Part shown: in pieces, positions 10,475-21,667 of the stretch
Layout of the letters: each line of letters opens with the position of its first letter
How positions within the stretch are numbered: position 1 is the stretch's first letter
Origin: Planoprotostelium fungivorum
Taxonomy: Eukaryota > Evosea > Variosea > Cavosteliida > Cavosteliaceae
Length of the DNA stretch: 64,000 nt
NCBI GenBank assembly: GCA_003024175.1
Contig: MDYQ01000001.1
Coordinates: 434,001-498,000 of the forward strand
Reading direction: 5' to 3'
Position numbers and translations under genes: made by a program
The notes under the pieces: generated by a model
Told to the model about the DNA's origin: nothing
Seen by the model: only the letters and a program-made list of their open reading frames with translations
Database searches by the model: none

Positions 10475-13400
10475 TCATGCTAGTCGATAATGATCGTGCA
10501 TTTCCTCCATCTGATCTTCTGCCACTTCCTTCTCTGTCTTCCCGTGCATCTCCACGGCGGTTGACCTGTTTGCCCTCCTATCAATATCGCTGAAAGTGGG
10601 TCTGCAATTCATTTCCTCTTCCATACAATCACGGATCAATCCCTTCACTGATGCTTCCCATTCTTCTTCTATCATCAACTGCTTCTTCTGTTCGAATCAT
10701 TAGATCCATGACGAAGATCTCATCTTCATCACCTGTGATGAGTCCCTTCCATTTCGGGCGATGAAGAGTAAGATGAGAGAGAAACTCCATACGTCAGATT
10801 GGACGTATTGTACGCCATATTTCGCCACTTCTGGGGCCTGCATTACGGTCAATCGGTACATCCGATTGACATTTCGATTTCTTACCGTGTGATGAGATGG
10901 CTTTCTTTCGTACTTTGATCCATCTTGTACAGCCTCGCTGAAACTGGTGATCTTCGCCACCATCGTACCTTCTGCTACTTGCAATAGAATCTAACTCACA
11001 ATCAGCATGAACAGCAAAGAGAAGAGGGACAAATGAACGTACGTGATGAGGGTGCAGTTGAGTATGCACCATATTTTGTTCTGCCACGTAGGACATACCA
11101 CGAGCTATATCTCTACTTCTATTCCCTCGTCAGCCGAATGAGTGAGATCGAACGGAGAATAGATGATAGGTCACATTGAGAAGAAGAGGGGAGATATTGA
11201 ATGAAAACGACTATAAGAGAACAGGCTGCCTTCGGTCATCCATTCCATCAGCATCCATCCTTCTGTTGAGGATCATTCTCCCATTCGATCATCATATCAC
11301 CGATAGAATGGCAAACTCACCGGAGGGGCTCTGAGCGAGATACATCACGATATTTGGATGATGCATCATCTGCAACTATTTCAGCCAAATCATCACAATC
11401 GTCTATCTTCACACCTTGAGTCTTGTCGCTTCTTGTAAGAGAGTGCGGATATCTTTCGAGTCTCTCTTCTTTGCAGCCATTGTGGTCGTCTCGTTCTGAA
11501 TAACTCTCCAAACTTCAATCTTATCCCCTTTGTTCACGATCTCTTTCCATTCGATCTTTGCTGTAATCTGACCTTCCTCCACTTCCATCATGATCATCGA
11601 TGCATTCATCTTCCTCTTCTATACAACATTCAGTATCTCTCAGGTGGTGACCCTTTCGTTCTCACTTGGTTGCTTCTCGATATGCGATGATAAACCAGGA
11701 GAGATAAGATGACCACGAGAATAAGTCCACCAGCGGCGCAGCATGCGATGATGATGATCTTGGTCTGGCCACCTCCTTCCTCTCCCGGTGCGCTCACGAT
11801 CTTTTCTGTAGGAGGAGTGAAGGGCTCTACACCAATAGAGAAATTGGTCAGATGGCTAGTCTGACAGATCGTCACGTTGCCGTCTACGACAAGTCTGATT
11901 CCATCTCTGGACCAGAGAGAGAGTAATTCATCCCAATACTGGCAGATAGCGTCTGTTCATCGTCATCTTTCTCTTCCACCTCGTAAATGGTTATCTCACA
12001 ATGATTCGCAGGAATGGAAAGCACGACACCCATGGTGATGTTGATCAGATCTGCCACGCCTTTGATGTCGATCTCCCTGCCCTCTGCGTATACACTTACT
12101 CCAATCACTGAACTGTATCTATTTTCGTGTCACCGGTAGACAGAAGGAGATCCTCACATGGACTGATTATTTACTGCCGTGAAAGGGTTGTACGATATGG
12201 ACGATAGTGACATCACAACTATCTCTGGTCATCCATCGTTGAAACCACATCTTCTTACCTCGTTGTGAACTGAACGCAGAAACGGGGACGACCACAGCGA
12301 CACTGCTATTAGTGATCTTACTCTCTATGCTCCGGCTGCCATTCGATATCGTATCGAAGGTTTGGATCTTGATGGCTATGTCCTGTGTCTTGTACTCGAA
12401 AGATGATGCATTACGCGAGAGGGCCAGTGACACTGCAGAAATAGTCTTCGTGATCTGTACCATAGTCAGTCCCATTCGTCTATCATAGCATCACCTCGGT
12501 ATCATTTGCCACCACGCTGTTGAGTATACTCTGAATGGTGATCAGTTATAGCATATATCAGGTCGTCAGCTTACTTCTGCCTGTCGTGGAGTGATGAAGG
12601 TGCTGTTATCATATAGGATATCGATGGAACCACCCGATGCGATATCAGTACTGGTGGGTACGGTTGTCGGTTGGCTGACCGATACAGGTTGGCAGGGATA
12701 GTTGGCGATGCACGTCGACGATACGTTGAGCCTTGGAGAACAGGGGAGTGGGTTACCCGATAGATCACAAGTTGTGGTCACGTCGACAAATCCGACCGAA
12801 GTGAAAGAGTTATGGCTCAGATAGAGAAGGTCGAGGGGGGGTAGGGTGCTATTCCGGGCCGGCACGGAGCCGTTGAGTTGGTTATCTTGAAGATATAGCC
12901 AAATGAGTTGTGGAAGATTCAATATTCCATCGGGTACAGGTCCTGGAACACATTCACACGATGAAGTAGAAGGTTCTCAAGCCTCACCTTGGAGCTGATT
13001 GTCGTTAAGAACGAGTTTCGTGATCGAAACTGTGACGAACGACGTCGGGATGGGTCCGCTGAATTGGTTCGAACTGAGATCGATGTAGGAGAGGGAGTCG
13101 AACTTTCCAAAGACATTTGGAATCGTCCCGTCGAATTGATTCTGTTGCAGACGGGCATAGACGAGATTGCTGAGGTTCCCAAACGATGTGGATAGCGGTC
13201 CACTGAACTGACAGCTGCTGATATCGAGGTATTGAAGAGATGTCATATCATAGAATGTCTCTGGGATCGTTCCGTTCATCCGATTGTTGCCTAAATAGAG
13301 AGTGTACATCCGAGTGAGATTACTGATGGTGGGTGAAATGTATCCGGTCAGTTGGTTGTCGTACAGTTGAAGCGCGTACATGTTGTAGAGTTGTCCGATG

Positions 13401-14765
13401 AGAGGAGATAAAGCACCTGTCAGCTGATTGGCTCCTAAATCAAGAAACTGAAGAGAGATCAGGCCGTAGATCTCATCGGGGATGGTTCCGTTCAGTCGGT
13501 TGTGATTCATTATGAGGCTCTGCATCTGTTTGAGGCTGCCAATGGAGGTTGGGATTGAGCCACTCAATTGATTGTGACTGAGATCCATCGTGCTGAGGGA
13601 GCTCAAGTTGTGGAACACGTCTGGGATCGTTCCGGTCAATTGATTTCCATTGAGAGACAGACTCGTGAGGCTGGTGAGACCCCCAATGGATTGTGGAATG
13701 GGCCCGCTGATCGATTGACTCTGTTGACTATTGCTGAAATCGATGATTTGGAGGGCCTTCAAGTTGTGGAACACATCGGGAATCGTTCCGTTCAGCTGAT
13801 TACCTCCAAAAAAGAGGTTCACTATGCTTCTGAGGCTGCCGATGGATGGAGGAATTGGGCCGTTGATCTGGTTTCCGGAGAGATCGAGGGTCCGTAGAGA
13901 AGTCAAGTTGTAGAATACATCTGGGATAGGCCCGGTGAGCTGATTCCCGCCAAACCAACCGTAGGTGAGATTAACAAGGTTGCCAAAACTTGTCGGAATG
14001 GTACCACTGAGCTTGCTGTTACTAAGGTCCAGGCCTTCAAGAGACGTTAAGGTTCCCAACGCCACTGGAATCGTTCCGTTCAGGAAGTTGTACTGCAGGT
14101 GAAGTCCTACGAGCCGAGTGAGGCGACCGATGCAACTAGGAATCGAGCCGGTTATATTATTAACCTGGATGCTCAACACAGTCAATTGAGTCAAGTTACC
14201 TGCTGTGCGTCACAAATGGCTTCTTTATGTTGACATTGAATCGATCATTTTGTACTCACACAAGCCATTCGGGAGACTTCCGGTGATCTGATTACCGTAC
14301 AAGCTGAGCTGCGTCAGGTTCGATAGACTTCCAATGGAATCAGAGAGGCTTCCGCTCAGAAGAGGCCCTCTATTGTTCAGAGTGATGTCGACGGGGTAGC
14401 TGTTGGAGGCATCACAGGTGACCCCCACGAAGTCGGTCTGGTTGCACACCTTCGGTCGAGTGAGCAGATGAGATGATGTCGATGTCGGAGAGAATGAGGA
14501 TGTATCACATCATTGCCTTTCCAGTATTGACTTTGACCTGAAAGAAGTTTTAGCTGAATGATCCGATGCTTTGATGTCTTGCATTGGCGGGCTGGTCGAA
14601 GATGAAATGAAATTGAAGGTGAAAAAAGGGAACTGAGTAGAAGAGAAGATGGACCTCACCTCCCAGTGACGCCCATATGTCCTTCATCGGTCCGAGGACA
14701 CCCTGCGCCTCGCATCTCTGTGAAGAAAACGATAAGAGGATCAAAACGGTATAAAGAGGGAACAT
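10475..14765 (-). CDS. Receptor: signal peptide, LRRs, GAIN/GPS-like module, one TM span, TKL-type pseudokinase
   Basis: Starts at 14765 with a signal peptide (MFPLYTVLILLSFSS). An LRRNT-like cap with VCNQTDFVGVTCD is followed by about 19 plant-type leucine-rich repeats of the LxGxIPxxxGxLxxL kind (14450-12800). A Thr/Ser/Pro linker leads to a segment (about 12480-11830) with VIGVSVYAEGREIDIKGVA and then NVTICQTSHLTNFSIG. The HLT tripeptide and its setting match a GPS autoproteolysis site at the end of a GAIN domain. A TM helix follows (IIIIACCAAGGLILVVIL). The cytoplasmic kinase keeps the beta3 Lys (TMAAKK), the helix C Glu, APE and a typical C-lobe ending in RPTFSDI. The catalytic HRD loop, however, reads HTQLHPHH, DFG reads TSF, and the glycine loop is missing. 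It should be catalytically dead and act as a scaffold or allosteric switch. Introns are short and phases agree at the joins I checked. Confidence 0.82.
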
Positions 14766-15167
14766 CTCCGCTTCGTTGCGACGGCGGCTCTTGGGGGTGA
14801 ATGAAAGACTCTAACGCCTCTGTACCGCAGGTTGCGCTCTCATACAGCGGGCGAAGACTTGTCAGCGACCGTTAGCTTGAAGACACGACGTCAGGTCCTC
14901 AAGGTCGGCTGCCCATGAACTTTCGCACGACTATTCTAATCCCGAAGACCACACATATGCAATCGCGTCAGATATGTTCTGACCGGTTCCGATTGCTCGT
15001 CATCGCGTGGTGATGATGTATGACCAGCGATCAGAATTTGCAAAATTTCCGTTACACTAAGTGGCATTTCTAATACCTCTCTTCTCTGTGAAAGTCGTCT
15101 ATCCCCTCCAAAAGACACCACGAGAACCACCAAACGAGAGAAACATTTACATTCACAATCTATTCCT
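14766..15167. other. Gap: upstream of receptor gene, downstream of fumarate reductase gene
   Basis: About 400 bp between the receptor's start and the fumarate reductase stop, both on the minus strand. It would hold the receptor's promoter and the reductase 3' UTR. Short open frames are present but lack splice partners or recognisable sequence. No repeat or RNA gene was seen. Confidence 0.5.
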
Positions 15168-17094
15168 TCACTTCTTGTGCTTTCCAATGATGGACTGAGG
15201 TGCGTACTTCTCTACGACGTCTGGCTTGTGCAGCATGTTGAACTCCTCCGTGGCATCTCTTCCGGCGTACAACAGGATGGCCTTCTTACCTCCCGGGTGG
15301 TCGGGGAGGAACTTGGTCACGTCTAACACTTGTCCGTTGACGATGGTCCAGCAGTCGGCCTCCTTGTTGTGCTTGGCGACATCCTCGGTGGTGTACTCCT
15401 TGCTGATGTCCACCTTTGGCTCGCTCTTTCCTGCCTCCTGCTTCGGCTCGTTGGCAGAGTCGGTGGGGAGCTGTTGGGCGGGGGACTGCTCGTAGCCTCC
15501 CTGCTGGACTTGTCCTTCGGATCCACCAAAGTTGATCTGGATGGTGATGGAGTTGGGCTGGCCAGTGAGGTGAGTGGCGAGCTGTCCGATACGTCTCTGA
15601 GATGTGGCAGAGGCGGGAGACGTGTAGGTGAGGTGGTTGAGGAGGTACTTGGAAGCAGAGTCTCCTGCAACTCGGCCGAGGACGACACAGCCCAAGAGGG
15701 ATGATCCACCGAGACGGTTGGCACCGTGTACTCCACCGCAGATTTCTCCGGCACCAAAGAGACCCTTGATGGAGGTCTTACCCTGGCGCTCGAGGACGTC
15801 ACAAGTGGGGTTGATCTCGATACCTCCCATGCAGTAGTGGAGGACGGGTGTAACGATGGCAACGTAGAAGGTGTCCTTGACCTCGAAGGGCATGTTGTGG
15901 AAGTACTTCTTTCCAAAGGCGTCCTTCTTGGAAGATGCTCCCTCGCTGTATGTCTTGAAGGTCTTGTCTAAGACAGACTCGCTGATGCCCATCTCCTTGG
16001 CGAGGGCAGCTCCGGTGTCAAACTTCTTCATGAGACCTCTTCCCATGTAGTGCTTGACGTGCCATTCGATCTCCTTCGCTCCCTTCGAGTTCAAGACCAG
16101 ACGGTAAGGTGCCTTCTTGTGCTTCCACATCTCTCCAGTGACGTAGTCACGGGTGCCGAGCTCATCGCAGAAACGGATTCCATCGTTGGTGAGTAGGAGA
16201 CCTCCGACTCCTCTCAGGGCCTCGGCAGCCAAAAACTTGACCTTGGCGTCCGGCTCGTTGGGGTCCACGAGACCAGTGGGGTGGACTTGAACCTTCTCGA
16301 GATCGATGGTGTTGCCTCCGATGGCATCGACCATCTTGAGTCCATCACCGGTGGAGAAATCTCCGTTGGTGGTGGGGAGATCGTAGATGTCGGGGCGGTG
16401 CTTCTTCAGGAGAGAGGTCTCGGTGAAATCGGCGGCGTAACCTCCGGTGGCCAAGACGACGGGGCCGTACTCGGTGTAAGTCTTTCCATCCTTCTCGAAT
16501 TCAACGCCGACGACTTCCTCTCCATTCTTGATGAGCTTCTTCACGTTGGCCTTGACCAAGATCTTGGCACGCTTGTTGTCTGCGCGAGAGATGTCCTCGA
16601 GCATCTCCATCAGGGCGTAGGTGATGGTCATACCGGGGAATCTTTCCTTTCCACGGTGAGTACGGGGGAAAGAGTGTCCTCCGAGTTGGGAGACGAGAGA
16701 AAGGTCGAGGGCGAAGCGGTCCTGGAGCCATTCGACGGCGGAGGCAGAGTTACCGGTGAGGACCTTGACGAGCTCGGGGCGGAGCAGGTTCTTGGCAGAC
16801 TTGGCGGTATCGTCGTAGAAAGCCTCGACGGAGTCCTGTTGGGAATGAGAAGGTGGATTGAGAATGGATGATGGTGTGATGATAAAATGGACGAGTGATT
16901 ACCTTGATGCCGAGCTTCACTTGGGTGCGAGTGAGAGCACCGTTGATACCGGAGGTGGCCTTGGTGGAGTTTCCTCCCAAAAATGAGTTCTTGTCTAAGA
17001 CCAGAACTCTTCCTCCGCGCTCCAAAACGGTGTGTGCAGCGGACAGGCCAGAAAGACCTCCTCCAACAACAATGACTTGGGAAGGGTTGGACAT
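15168..17094 (-). CDS. Soluble fumarate reductase (flavoprotein) fused to cytochrome b5
   Basis: Two exons, 17094-16903 and 16835-15168, give about 619 residues. The N-terminus has the FAD dinucleotide fold (VIVVGGGLSGLSAAHTVLE, then VLVLDK and GGNSTKATSGING). VVLATGGYA and the C-terminal FAD signature GAGEICGGVHGANRLGGSSL identify the fumarate reductase/flavocytochrome c family (yeast FRD1/OSM1-like). These enzymes reduce fumarate to succinate and reoxidise flavin or NADH when oxygen is short. After a Gln/Pro/Ser linker comes a complete cytochrome b5 domain, TTEDVAKHNKEADCW through FLPDHPGGKK and LH, with both axial histidines. It probably passes electrons to the flavin domain. No targeting peptide is evident, so a cytosolic site is likely. 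A cluster of charged substrate-site residues (HPTGL, RGVGG, HYCMGG) is kept. Confidence 0.92.
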
Positions 17095-17755
17095 TATGAT
17101 GTTATTGATAAGACGTTACGTTGATTCTATTGTTACATCTCAGCGACGTTGTTTCAAAGCGCCTCTCATGCGTTGCATGGACTGACTCTCACCTGTTGAC
17201 GAAAGAGCCGCTGCGTCTGTCTTTGTATACACGCCCTGAAAGTGATTTGTGAACCGCTCACAACTACAGACGGTCGACATTAAATACATCCCGAAGCTGA
17301 GGCTGAACTCGTATTCTGTAGTTTTGACCTTGTAGACTCATTAATGTCGACACGGTCCTCTTCCGATGCTGATTTGAACCGGGAATCGCAAGAGTCCCGT
17401 CCCGCAAAAATGGATTCGCTTTGCTGTTTTGAGACGATGGAGTGAGGTCACGATGTGGGGCAACAAGGGGCTGAAGAGGTGAAGGTCCAGAGTAGTTTGT
17501 GTATTCTACGTAGTTTGGGCTCAGGAGCCCAACACGATGGATGGAGGATGATCCTGCCTGCGATTTCCATCCATGAACATCATTATCATTGCTCTCGCAC
17601 TGACGTGATACCATCTATCACCGGGAATATCTTACTCGTATCTCCTAAAATCATGGTCGATTGCCACACATGCATCATATCTTCACAAACGTCAGATGTC
17701 TTCAAAGGAGTCACCATCTTTTCATCGTGTGACTTTCGTGTTGTATTATTCAAAA
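17095..17755. other. Gap of 660 bp, promoter of fumarate reductase gene and 3' flank of next gene
   Basis: Holds an isolated 116-codon minus-strand open frame (17264-17614). It has mixed composition, no signal peptide and no similarity I can recognise, so I did not call it as a gene. Otherwise the stretch is unremarkable; no tRNA fold was found on inspection of the GGTTCAAATC-like sequence near 17372 (minus strand). Confidence 0.45.
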
Positions 17756-18099
17756 TTACGAGCTCTCCTGCTTGAAGCATGTGGCAGTGCAGCCACCTGC
17801 TACCTTTGGTGCGGTCGACTTCAGGTCGCACTTGGCATTCCTCTCGTTGAGCTTCCTCCACTCCACGTTCTCATCCGAAACGGTAATGTTGCCAATGGCA
17901 TACTTGGCTCTGCAGGGGAGGAAGCAATCACGACCCATACGCATCTTGCAGCTCACGTCGTAAGACTTGGGGCCGTGTAAGGTGGCCACATTGGCAGAGA
18001 GAGCTGCGCTTTGAATCAGATGATCCACCGACAGATGAAGGAGAGGTTCTCACCGAAAGAAAAGATGACGAAGAGACAGAAGAAGAGGTTGGCTTGCAT
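17756..18099 (-). CDS. Small secreted six-cysteine protein
   Basis: Exon 1 (18099-18054) and exon 2 (18003-17756) are joined over a 50-nt intron in phase 1, giving about 97 residues. The start opens a signal peptide (MQANLFFCLFVIFSFALSA). The mature part has six cysteines in three spaced pairs (VSCKMRMGRDCFLPC, NAKCDL, GGCTATCF), consistent with three disulphides. One N-glycosylation site (GNITV) is present. I do not recognise the family. The pattern fits a secreted adhesive, defensive or inhibitor-like mini-protein. Confidence 0.72.
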
Positions 18100-18324
18100 A
18101 TTTTCAGTTGAGAGAGAAGTGGTTTGGAAGGGTTCCTTGTCGCGGACGAGTGAGTGACAGTGACGAGGACTCCGGAATCTCCATTTCTCAGAATGTACGA
18201 GGCGCCGATTGGTTTGTTTTAGGTGGCATCGATCATCGTCGATGATCGGTAGAGGTTATGATGTAGAGCAAGCTTCGGTGTATTCTATCGGATCAATCGA
18301 TCCATTCACGTGCACCATTCTTTA

Positions 18325-19805
18325 TCATTCCTCTACAAGAGCCATGCTGTGATAATAGGACACCTGCACGTCCACCCCTCTAATCTTCTCCAAATTTTTC
18401 ATGGCCAGAGGAGAGAGCTCTCTGTATAGATATCTGTACTTCCCTTCCAAGTATCTCGGATGTCCCAATCTTCCATCGGATCCTGTTGAACGTAAGATTG
18501 TCCTCTCATTCGAATGAACTCACCGCAGCCCCAGGTCATCACCGCACCATCGATAGACAAGCTAGCACTATTCAAGTCATTTTCATTCTACAACGAGCCA
18601 ATCTTACCTGTGAATTCCACCGCAACTGACACTCTTGGTGAGTGGCTCGAGTTGTACTGGAATGAAACGGTCTGTCTCGTCACCTGTGCCAAGTTTTCCC
18701 TTGTATCCTTCACCCCACATGTATAACTGTCCATCACCTATCCAGATCAACACCAATCTCATCGTCATCTGTTGTCGATCATGATCTGAATTCTCTCATC
18801 TCATGATCGACAGACAGAGACGGACATCATGGTGAAGGACTCACGTGTCACGGCTGCACTGTGTGGATGATGTTCGCTGGTGCTACAGCTGATATCGACC
18901 ACGTCTTTCTGGGTTAACTCGGGTATCTCAGTCCATCTATCTGCTCTCTTCCTACTCCCCAGACCTAGGGCTGAGCTGTGCCCCCAGCAATAGACTATGT
19001 CTCCTGCCACCATAAGCATGTACTGTGAAAGATTAAAATCGAATAAAATAGTAAGAGCATCTCTCACGTGAATTCCACAAGCGACCGCGCTGACTGCAGC
19101 ACCCCCCGGTGCCCCGACGAGATTTGGAAGAAAGTTGGAAGGAAGATCCATGAATTTTCCGGCCACGTAGAGCTTCTCCTCTTCTGTGATGACTGCTGTG
19201 AGGTGAGAGCCACATGTGACTCGTTTGGCTCGTTCCATCAGGAGTTGTCCGCTCATCCTCTTTGGCTCCCCACACGATTTCGCTTCTATACCATGACCCA
19301 ATTCTGGAGCTCTGTCCTTGTTTGAGCTACCCCATGTGTAGACGTGACCATCTGAAGAGAGTGTGGCTGTGTGGGTGGTACCACAAGAGATGGAGGTGAT
19401 GCGAATGGGGTTGTTGAAGAATTCGACTTGAGTGAAGAGAAGAGATCTGTCTTCCGTAGCTGTTCTACCAGATCTGGACGAAAGTGAGCCGATCGGTTGG
19501 TGTCAATCGTGCACGATGTAAGTTTGATCTTTGATTGTATACCTGCCGTAACGGTTGCTTCCACAAGTAAAGACTCTTCCATCATCTGCAAATCGTGAGT
19601 CGTTGACCTGATTGGTAATTATGCTACCAGTGACGAAGGCGGAATTAAGTTGACCCGCTGAGATAGCGGAGATGTTTGTTGGCGCTTTCACAACTTTTCC
19701 ATCGCACACCACTTTAAGGATGCGATACGGCAAGGGTTCAGATTCCATCTTACCATTACCCAGTTGACCTTCTTTTCCTAATCCCCATGTATAGAGAGTC
19801 GTCAT
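18325..19805 (-). CDS. RCC1-repeat beta-propeller protein
   Basis: Multi-exon minus-strand gene. It starts MTTLYTWGLGKEGQLGNG and contains successive RCC1 blades: VFTCGSNRYGR, HVYTWGSSNKDR, IVYCWGHSSALGLG, QLYMWGEGYKGKLGTGDETD and VMTWGCGSDGRLGHP. The spacing of about 50-60 residues is that of a seven-bladed propeller. It has no extra domain, signal peptide or membrane span, and ends in YYHSMALVEE. RCC1-type propellers act as guanine exchange factors or as protein and chromatin binding platforms. With no partner domain here I would not choose between them. It diverges from the comitin-like gene across a roughly 260-bp promoter region. Confidence 0.85.
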
Positions 19806-20067
19806 GATGAAGGTGGTGTTTGTGCCAAGCACCCATCGGAATTCATTCGTTCACTGAATGTGGATCAAAAGCGTCATATCAAAGATGAGGTGCATCGTAT
19901 AATCACCGATTTCTATGCTTTACCTCTGACTTGATGATCAGTGCTTCTCTTGTCCTCTTCGCGACCTACTGAGAAATCCCGAACTACAGCCCTACTCTCT
20001 TCGAAATTTCAACCGGACAGATGATCTGAAGGACAACTCACAAACCACACAAACAGATCATCACGAC

Positions 20068-20985
<918 letters not shown>

Positions 20986-21138
20986 TTATCATGAATGAAC
21001 CACCATACGGTTTCAACTGTACAATCATTTTGAGGAATGAACGTAAGGAATCACGGAAAGAGGTGATCACATGGACGTGATGTTCATGTGAAAGGGATCA
21101 TCGTGAAGGATTTCGTCTATTTCTACATGTTTCTTCGT

Positions 21139-21351
21139 CTATGAGAAGTTACCATACGTGGCTGGTCCCATACCCATCGAAGGTCTCATCTCCGTGTCGA
21201 TGCTGCATCCGAGAGGGGAGCGAGGTTTCGAATCCAGATAAGCCCGTATGTCCTCTTCGCTGACGGTCCGCTGCTTCTTCTCTTTGTTACCATCGAACGA
21301 TCTTCTGAGCTTCTTGAAGAGCCCCTCTTTGGGGTGCGCATTGTTCTCCAT
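21139..21351 (-). CDS. Small basic protein of 70 residues, unrecognised
   Basis: Single-exon frame starting MENNAHPKEGLFKKLRRSFDG and ending GPATYGNFS. The N-terminal half is basic with a possible amphipathic helix (FKKLRRSF). The middle has SEEDIRAYL and the end is Met/Pro-rich and disordered. No signal peptide is seen. It diverges from the DUF1996 gene. Composition and codon use look coding, but no family is recognised. Confidence 0.5.
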   Translation of the reverse strand: MENNAHPKEGLFKKLRRSFDGNKEKKQRTVSEEDIRAYLDSKPRSPLGCSIDTEMRPSMGMGPATYGNFS

Positions 21352-21667
21352 GTTGTTCTCCTCTTTCGCGTTTCCTCTGTTTGATGCGATGTGATGTTCG
21401 TGTCGGTTTGTTTCTAGATTTTAGTGTGCAGAGGACGGTGTTTCTCAAAGGAGGGAAGATGAAGACATTGAGACCCTTGTATTATCGGATAACATTCCAA
21501 AATGAGCCGTTTTCGCATGAGGACGATGAAACGCCCTCTCCACGGTAGAGCCCAAGACTCTTCAGCGTGTTGCGGACGCGGTGGAAAGAAGAGGGGAGAA
21601 AGACGACAGATTGTCTATCCACGTCGTGTCGTGTCATCCTGTCTCCAGCATTTCTATTCCGCGCGAG
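21352..21667. other. Divergent promoter region
   Basis: About 315 bp between the divergent small basic protein gene and the DUF1996 gene. It holds no supportable gene or repeat. A 72-codon plus-strand frame here is Arg-rich in composition and appears to be non-coding. Confidence 0.5.

Noticed and set aside
17365-17410. tRNA-like GGTTCAAATC sequence on the minus strand
   Set aside because: The flanking bases do not form a T-arm stem, and no D-arm or acceptor pairing is present.
17264-17614. 116-codon minus-strand open frame in the gap before the fumarate reductase gene
   Set aside because: No splice partners, no signal peptide, ordinary composition and no recognisable motif; it could be chance.
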